Assembly: GCA_032027165.1 (NCBI GenBank)
Contig: JAVSMO010000001.1
Coordinates: 1,538,253 to 1,602,252, forward strand
Reading direction: 5' to 3'
Source of the DNA: Denitratisoma sp.
GTDB taxonomy: Bacteria > Pseudomonadota > Gammaproteobacteria > Burkholderiales > Rhodocyclaceae
DNA: 64,000 nt
Shown: positions 60,827-64,000 of the stretch, piece by piece
Numbering within the stretch: the first letter of the stretch is position 1
Layout: the number at the start of each line of letters is the position of its first letter
Position numbers and translations under genes: made by a program
Notes under the pieces: model-generated
Told to the model about the DNA's origin: nothing
Database searches by the model: none
Seen by the model: only the letters and a program-made list of their open reading frames with translations

Positions 60827-60855
60827 ATTCTAAGACCGTTCCCCGCCCGGCGCAA
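60827..60855 (-). promoter_or_regulatory. predicted sigma70 promoter of ftsH
   Basis: On the minus strand TTGCGC and TAGAAT are 17 bases apart, about 50 bases before the ftsH TTG start. Confidence 0.5.
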
Positions 60856-60873
60856 ACCGGGGCAAGGACGGCA

Positions 60874-61521
60874 TTACCCCTCCCGCGAATGGGGGCGGCT
60901 GCCCAGGCCGAGGAGATACACCTCGCTGCTGCGGTCGCGCGAGGATTTCGGCTTGCGCACGACCACCTTGTCGAACGCCGCTGCCATCGCCCTGCGGAAG
61001 GCATCAAAGCCCTCGCCCTGGAAGGTCTTCACCAGGAAATTTCCGCCGGGCTTCAAATGCGCGGCGGCGAAGTCCAGTGCCAGTTCGGCTAGGTGCATGA
61101 CACGGGCCTGGTCCGAGACGGCGATACCTGAGATATTGGGGGCCATATCGGAAATCACAAGGTCGACCGGCCGGCCGCCGAGCCGCAAAGTCAGTTCCGA
61201 CAGCACGGCGTCCTCGCGAAAATCACCCTGGATGAACTCGACACCGGCGACTGGCCCCATCTCCAGCAGATCGAGCGCCAGCACCCGGCCACCACTGCCG
61301 ACACGTTCAGCCGCCACCTGCGACCAGCCGCCCGGCGCAGCGCCAAGGTCGACTACCACCATGCCCGGATGCAACAGACGGCTCCCGCCCTTGTCCCATT
61401 CATCGATTTCCATCAGCTTGAAGGCGGCACGCGAACGCCAGCCTTCCGCCTTCGCCCGCTGGACGTAATGGTCGGTGACATGCTCGTGCATCCAGGCCTT
61501 GCTGGTCTTGTGCTTCTTCAC
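60874..61521 (-). CDS. rlmE: 23S rRNA 2'-O-methyltransferase RlmE (FtsJ)
   Basis: The 215-residue methyltransferase starts at GTG (61521) with [19 protein letters not shown] and has motif [13 protein letters not shown] and the DMAPNISG segment that supply catalytic Lys/Asp residues. It methylates U2552 of 23S rRNA. The longer frame to 61611 overlaps the divergent yhbY gene and was rejected. It lies just upstream of ftsH, the conserved rlmE-ftsH pair. Confidence 0.95.
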   Translation of the reverse strand: MKKHKTSKAWMHEHVTDHYVQRAKAEGWRSRAAFKLMEIDEWDKGGSRLLHPGMVVVDLGAAPGGWSQVAAERVGSGGRVLALDLLEMGPVAGVEFIQGDFREDAVLSELTLRLGGRPVDLVISDMAPNISGIAVSDQARVMHLAELALDFAAAHLKPGGNFLVKTFQGEGFDAFRRAMAAAFDKVVVRKPKSSRDRSSEVYLLGLGSRPHSREG

Positions 61522-61537
61522 CGCGTAAAATCCGCCA

Positions 61538-61912
61538 ATGATCGAACTGACTTCATCCCAGCGCAGCGCACTTCGCGCCCGCGCCCACAGCCTGCATCCC
61601 GTCGCCAGCATCAGTCAGAACGGCCTCAGCAACGCCGTCCTCGCCGAGATCGACCGCAGCCTCAGGGCGCACGAACTGATCAAGGTGCGCGTCTATGACG
61701 TCGAGCGCGACGAACGCGAAGCCCTGCTTGCTGAAATCTGCAACCGCCTGGACGCCGCACCGGTTCAGCACATCGGCAATGTCCTGGTGGTATACCGTGC
61801 CAATCCCGAAGCGCCGGCCACAACCGCAAAGCCGGTGAAAAAAACCGCCTCCCGTACCAAGCCGAAAACTCTCGCCAACCCTGCAAACCCGCGCCGGCGC
61901 CTAAAAAAATAG
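61538..61912 (+). CDS. yhbY: CRM-domain ribosome assembly protein YhbY
   Basis: The 124-residue protein has the CRM RNA-binding fold: [14 protein letters not shown] at the start, the [24 protein letters not shown] core and a basic Lys/Arg/Pro-rich tail ([18 protein letters not shown]). YhbY binds precursors of the 50S subunit. It is divergent from rlmE, with 16 bases between starts, as in E. coli. Confidence 0.93.
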   Translation: MIELTSSQRSALRARAHSLHPVASISQNGLSNAVLAEIDRSLRAHELIKVRVYDVERDEREALLAEICNRLDAAPVQHIGNVLVVYRANPEAPATTAKPVKKTASRTKPKTLANPANPRRRLKK

Positions 61913-61913
61913 C

Positions 61914-62372
61914 TCAACGCACCCGACCCTGCAGCAGCACCAGGGCTGCGCCCAGCAGGCTTTGCAATACATAGAGGCCGCCGGCAAAGCCATGCCAAGC
62001 GGCAAAACGGCTCTTCACCGCACTTTCCATGACGCTGTGCGGCCAGGCCTCAGCTTTCAACTCGACCAGTATCGGCTGGATGCCGAAATGCCCGACCAAG
62101 GCCAGCACCAGCATTGACAGCACCAGCCAGAATACGCCCGACCGGAGCACGGCCTGCCCCCGCCGCACGACAAGATAGGCCAGCAAATAGGTCGCGCAAG
62201 TGATTCCCACCCACGCCATGAAGCCGAACAGGTTGCCCGCCAGTTCTCCGGCGAGGACGCGATCCTTCAGCGAAGCGAACAACGAGGGGGCAGCGATGAA
62301 TCCGATGGCCCAGAGCCCGCCTACCCACAGGGTAGTGGCGAGAACATAGAGGCTTTCCGCCAGCTGGCGCAC
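61914..62372 (-). CDS. DUF4149 membrane protein
   Basis: The 152-residue protein has four predicted membrane helices (ATTLWVGGLWAIGFIAAPSLF, MAWVGITCATYLLAYLVV, WLVLSMLVLALVGHF and the final GLYVLQSLLGAALVL) and matches the uncharacterised DUF4149 family, which often lies next to greA in betaproteobacteria. Start is GTG at 62372, 8 bases after the greA stop. Function is unknown. Confidence 0.85.
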   Translation of the reverse strand: MRQLAESLYVLATTLWVGGLWAIGFIAAPSLFASLKDRVLAGELAGNLFGFMAWVGITCATYLLAYLVVRRGQAVLRSGVFWLVLSMLVLALVGHFGIQPILVELKAEAWPHSVMESAVKSRFAAWHGFAGGLYVLQSLLGAALVLLQGRVR

Positions 62373-62380
62373 GGTAAAAC

Positions 62381-62857
62381 TCAGAGGTAGCGGACGTCGA
62401 GGATTTCGTACTCGCGCGTGCCGCCGGGAGCCTTCACCTCTGCGATGTCGCCGGCGTACTTGCCGATCAGGGCGCGTGCGATGGGCGAGGAGATGGAAAT
62501 CTTGTTGCGCTTCAGGTCGGCTTCGTCATCGCCGACGATCTGGTAGGTGACCTTGTCGCCGCTTTCCTGGTCTTCCAGGTCGACCGTCGCGCCGAAGACG
62601 CAACGGCCGTCGGCATCCAGCAGTTTCGGATCGATGATCTGGGCATTGCCCAGCTTGCCCTCGATTTCCTGGATGCGCCCCTCGATGAAGCTCTGGCGCT
62701 CGCGCGCAGCGGCATACTCCGCGTTTTCGGACAGGTCGCCGTGGGCGCGCGCCTCGGCGATGGCCGCCACGACGTTCGGCCGATCGACAGTCTTCAGGCG
62801 GTGCAGCTCCAGCCGCAGCATTTCCGCACCCGCCTTGGTGATGGGGACCTTGCTCAT
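62381..62857 (-). CDS. greA: transcription elongation factor GreA
   Basis: The 158-residue protein has an N-terminal coiled coil with the acidic tip ([18 protein letters not shown], the conserved D and E residues that enter the RNA polymerase channel) and a C-terminal FKBP-like domain ending [12 protein letters not shown]. It rescues backtracked RNA polymerase. It follows carB by 5 bases. Confidence 0.97.
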   Translation of the reverse strand: MSKVPITKAGAEMLRLELHRLKTVDRPNVVAAIAEARAHGDLSENAEYAAARERQSFIEGRIQEIEGKLGNAQIIDPKLLDADGRCVFGATVDLEDQESGDKVTYQIVGDDEADLKRNKISISSPIARALIGKYAGDIAEVKAPGGTREYEILDVRYL

Positions 62858-62862
62858 GTCGC

Positions 62863-64000
62863 TTATCCTAACTCAGCGTGCAGCGACTGCAAGGCGTAGG
62901 TTTCCAGCTCGGCCAGATGGTGCATGCCGGCACAGGCGGCGCGGGCGCCCTCGATCGTAGTGAAGACCGTGACGCGCTGGGCCAGGGCGCTGGTGCGGAT
63001 GGAACGCGAATCGGCGATGGCCTGGCGCTTCTCCTCGACGGTGTTGATGATCAGCGCCACCTCGTTGTTCTTGATCATGTCCACGATGTGCGGCCGCCCC
63101 TCGGCGACCTTGTTCACGATCTGCACCTTGAGGCCGGTGGCCTCGATGGCCGCGCCGGTGCCGCGCGTGGCGAGCAGCGTGAAGCCGAGCTCGGCCAGGT
63201 CCTTTGCCACTTCGACCGCCTTGGCACGGTCCTGTTCCTTGACGCTGACGAAGACCTTGCCAGATTTCGGCAGCCGGGTGCCGCCGGCCAGCTGCGACTT
63301 GACGAAAGCCTCGGCGAAGCTGCGACCGACGCCCATCACCTCGCCGGTGGACTTCATCTCGGGACCGAGGATGGTGTCGACGCCGGGGAACTTGTTGAAG
63401 GGAAACACCGCTTCCTTGACCGAATAGTAGGGTGGCACGATTTCGCGGTTAACCCCCTGCTCGGCCAGCGAGCGGCCGGCCATGCAGCGCGCCGCCACCT
63501 TGGCCAGCGGCAGCCCCGTCGCCTTGGAGACGAAGGGCACGGTGCGGGAGGCGCGCGGGTTCACTTCGAGCACGTACACCGTGCCGTCCTGGATGGCGAA
63601 CTGGACGTTCATCAGGCCGACGACGTTGAGCGCCCTGGCCATCTTCTCGGTCTGGTCGCGAAGCACGTCCTGGACTTCCTTCGTCAGCGTGTAGGGCGGC
63701 AGCGAGCAGGCTGAGTCGCCCGAATGCACGCCGGCCTGTTCGATGTGCTGCATGATGCCGCCGATGATCACCTGCCTGCCGTCGGACAGCGCGTCGACGT
63801 CCACCTCGGTGGCGTCGTTGAGGAAGCGGTCGAGCAGCACCGGCGAGTCGTTGGACACCTTGATGGCGTCGCGCATGTAGCGCTCGAGATCCTTCTGCTC
63901 GTGCACGATCTCCATGGCGCGGCCGCCCAGAACGTAGCTCGGTCGCACCACCAGCGGGTAGCCGATCTCGGCGGCGAGGCGGATGGCATCCTCCTCGGTG
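62863..64000 (-). CDS. carB: carbamoyl-phosphate synthase large subunit (3' part)
   Basis: The visible 379 codons are the C-terminal part of CarB, and the frame stays open to the window edge, continuing upstream as [20 protein letters not shown]. They include the second ATP-grasp half ([34 protein letters not shown]) and the allosteric MGS-like domain ([30 protein letters not shown]). The enzyme makes carbamoyl phosphate for arginine and pyrimidines; the carbamoyltransferase at the other end of this window uses the same metabolite. It is truncated only by the window edge. Confidence 0.96.
   Translation of the reverse strand, partial: TEEDAIRLAAEIGYPLVVRPSYVLGGRAMEIVHEQKDLERYMRDAIKVSNDSPVLLDRFLNDATEVDVDALSDGRQVIIGGIMQHIEQAGVHSGDSACSLPPYTLTKEVQDVLRDQTEKMARALNVVGLMNVQFAIQDGTVYVLEVNPRASRTVPFVSKATGLPLAKVAARCMAGRSLAEQGVNREIVPPYYSVKEAVFPFNKFPGVDTILGPEMKSTGEVMGVGRSFAEAFVKSQLAGGTRLPKSGKVFVSVKEQDRAKAVEVAKDLAELGFTLLATRGTGAAIEATGLKVQIVNKVAEGRPHIVDMIKNNEVALIINTVEEKRQAIADSRSIRTSALAQRVTVFTTIEGARAACAGMHHLAELETYALQSLHAELG

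Overview
The window reads as a contiguous, mobile-element-free chromosome segment of a high-GC betaproteobacterium, most likely of the Rhodocyclales. This is inferred from gene content and order, since no database search was possible. The main clues are an EF-P with Arg32 next to its EarP rhamnosyltransferase, a tmRNA tag reading ANDERFALAA, a fused aroA-cmk gene, the order gyrA-serC-serA-pheA-hisC-tyrA-aroA/cmk-rpsA-ihfB-lapA-lapB, a 14-gene nuoA-N operon and the neighbourhood greA / yhbY / rlmE-ftsH-folP-glmM. No insertion sequence, integrase, CRISPR array or phage gene was seen, and no intergenic stretch exceeds 300 bp.

Layout. 1-12.7 kb (minus strand): an envelope polysaccharide/LPS block made of lapA-lapB, ugd, rfaE1, hldD, cysM, a YdbH-like protein, a 45-residue YnbE-like lipoprotein, a PolB-type 3'-5' exonuclease, a carbamoyltransferase, a methyltransferase and two family-2 glycosyltransferases. 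Many junctions are 4-bp ATGA overlaps. 12.8-24.9 kb (minus): ihfB, rpsA, then aromatic amino acid and serine biosynthesis (aroA-cmk, tyrA, hisC, pheA, serA, serC) and gyrA. 25.1-30.1 kb (plus): two OmpA-family genes sharing an exact 68-nt block and flanking an amidohydrolase, then ubiG, gph, ssrA (tmRNA) and a small exported protein. 30.2-32.0 kb (minus): efp and earP. 32.1-34.5 kb (plus): an HDOD protein, lemA and a GIDE/EF-hand membrane protein. 34.6-39.7 kb: uup, an exported peroxiredoxin, tRNA-Arg(CCT), a NarL-type two-component pair whose kinase has a four-cysteine GAF region, and a Nudix hydrolase. 39.8-40.2 kb (plus): an unrecognised 151-residue protein behind a strong IscR-type operator. 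40.3-54.7 kb (minus): the complete nuoA-N operon. 54.8-64 kb: tRNA-Leu(GAG), secG, tpiA, dtd, glmM, folP, ftsH and rlmE (minus), yhbY (plus), then a DUF4149 protein, greA and the 3' part of carB (minus).

How the parts fit. The first block supplies heptose and uronate sugar precursors, surface-glycan modification, LPS-synthesis control (LapAB) and probably inter-membrane lipid transport (YdbH/YnbE-like). The aroA-cmk to serC run links serine, aromatic amino acid and CMP metabolism to ribosomal protein S1 and gyrase. EarP activates EF-P for translation of proline stretches, while ssrA, dtd, rlmE and yhbY add translation quality control and ribosome assembly. The nuo operon provides the NADH:quinone entry point of an aerobic or anaerobic respiratory chain.

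The most novel-looking items are the IscR-type operator in front of an unknown small protein, the hidden lipoprotein gene between the YdbH-like and exonuclease genes, the near-identical N-terminal block of the two OmpA paralogs, the four-cysteine GAF kinase and the GIDE protein carrying a canonical EF-hand. No clearly new defence or mobile system was found.
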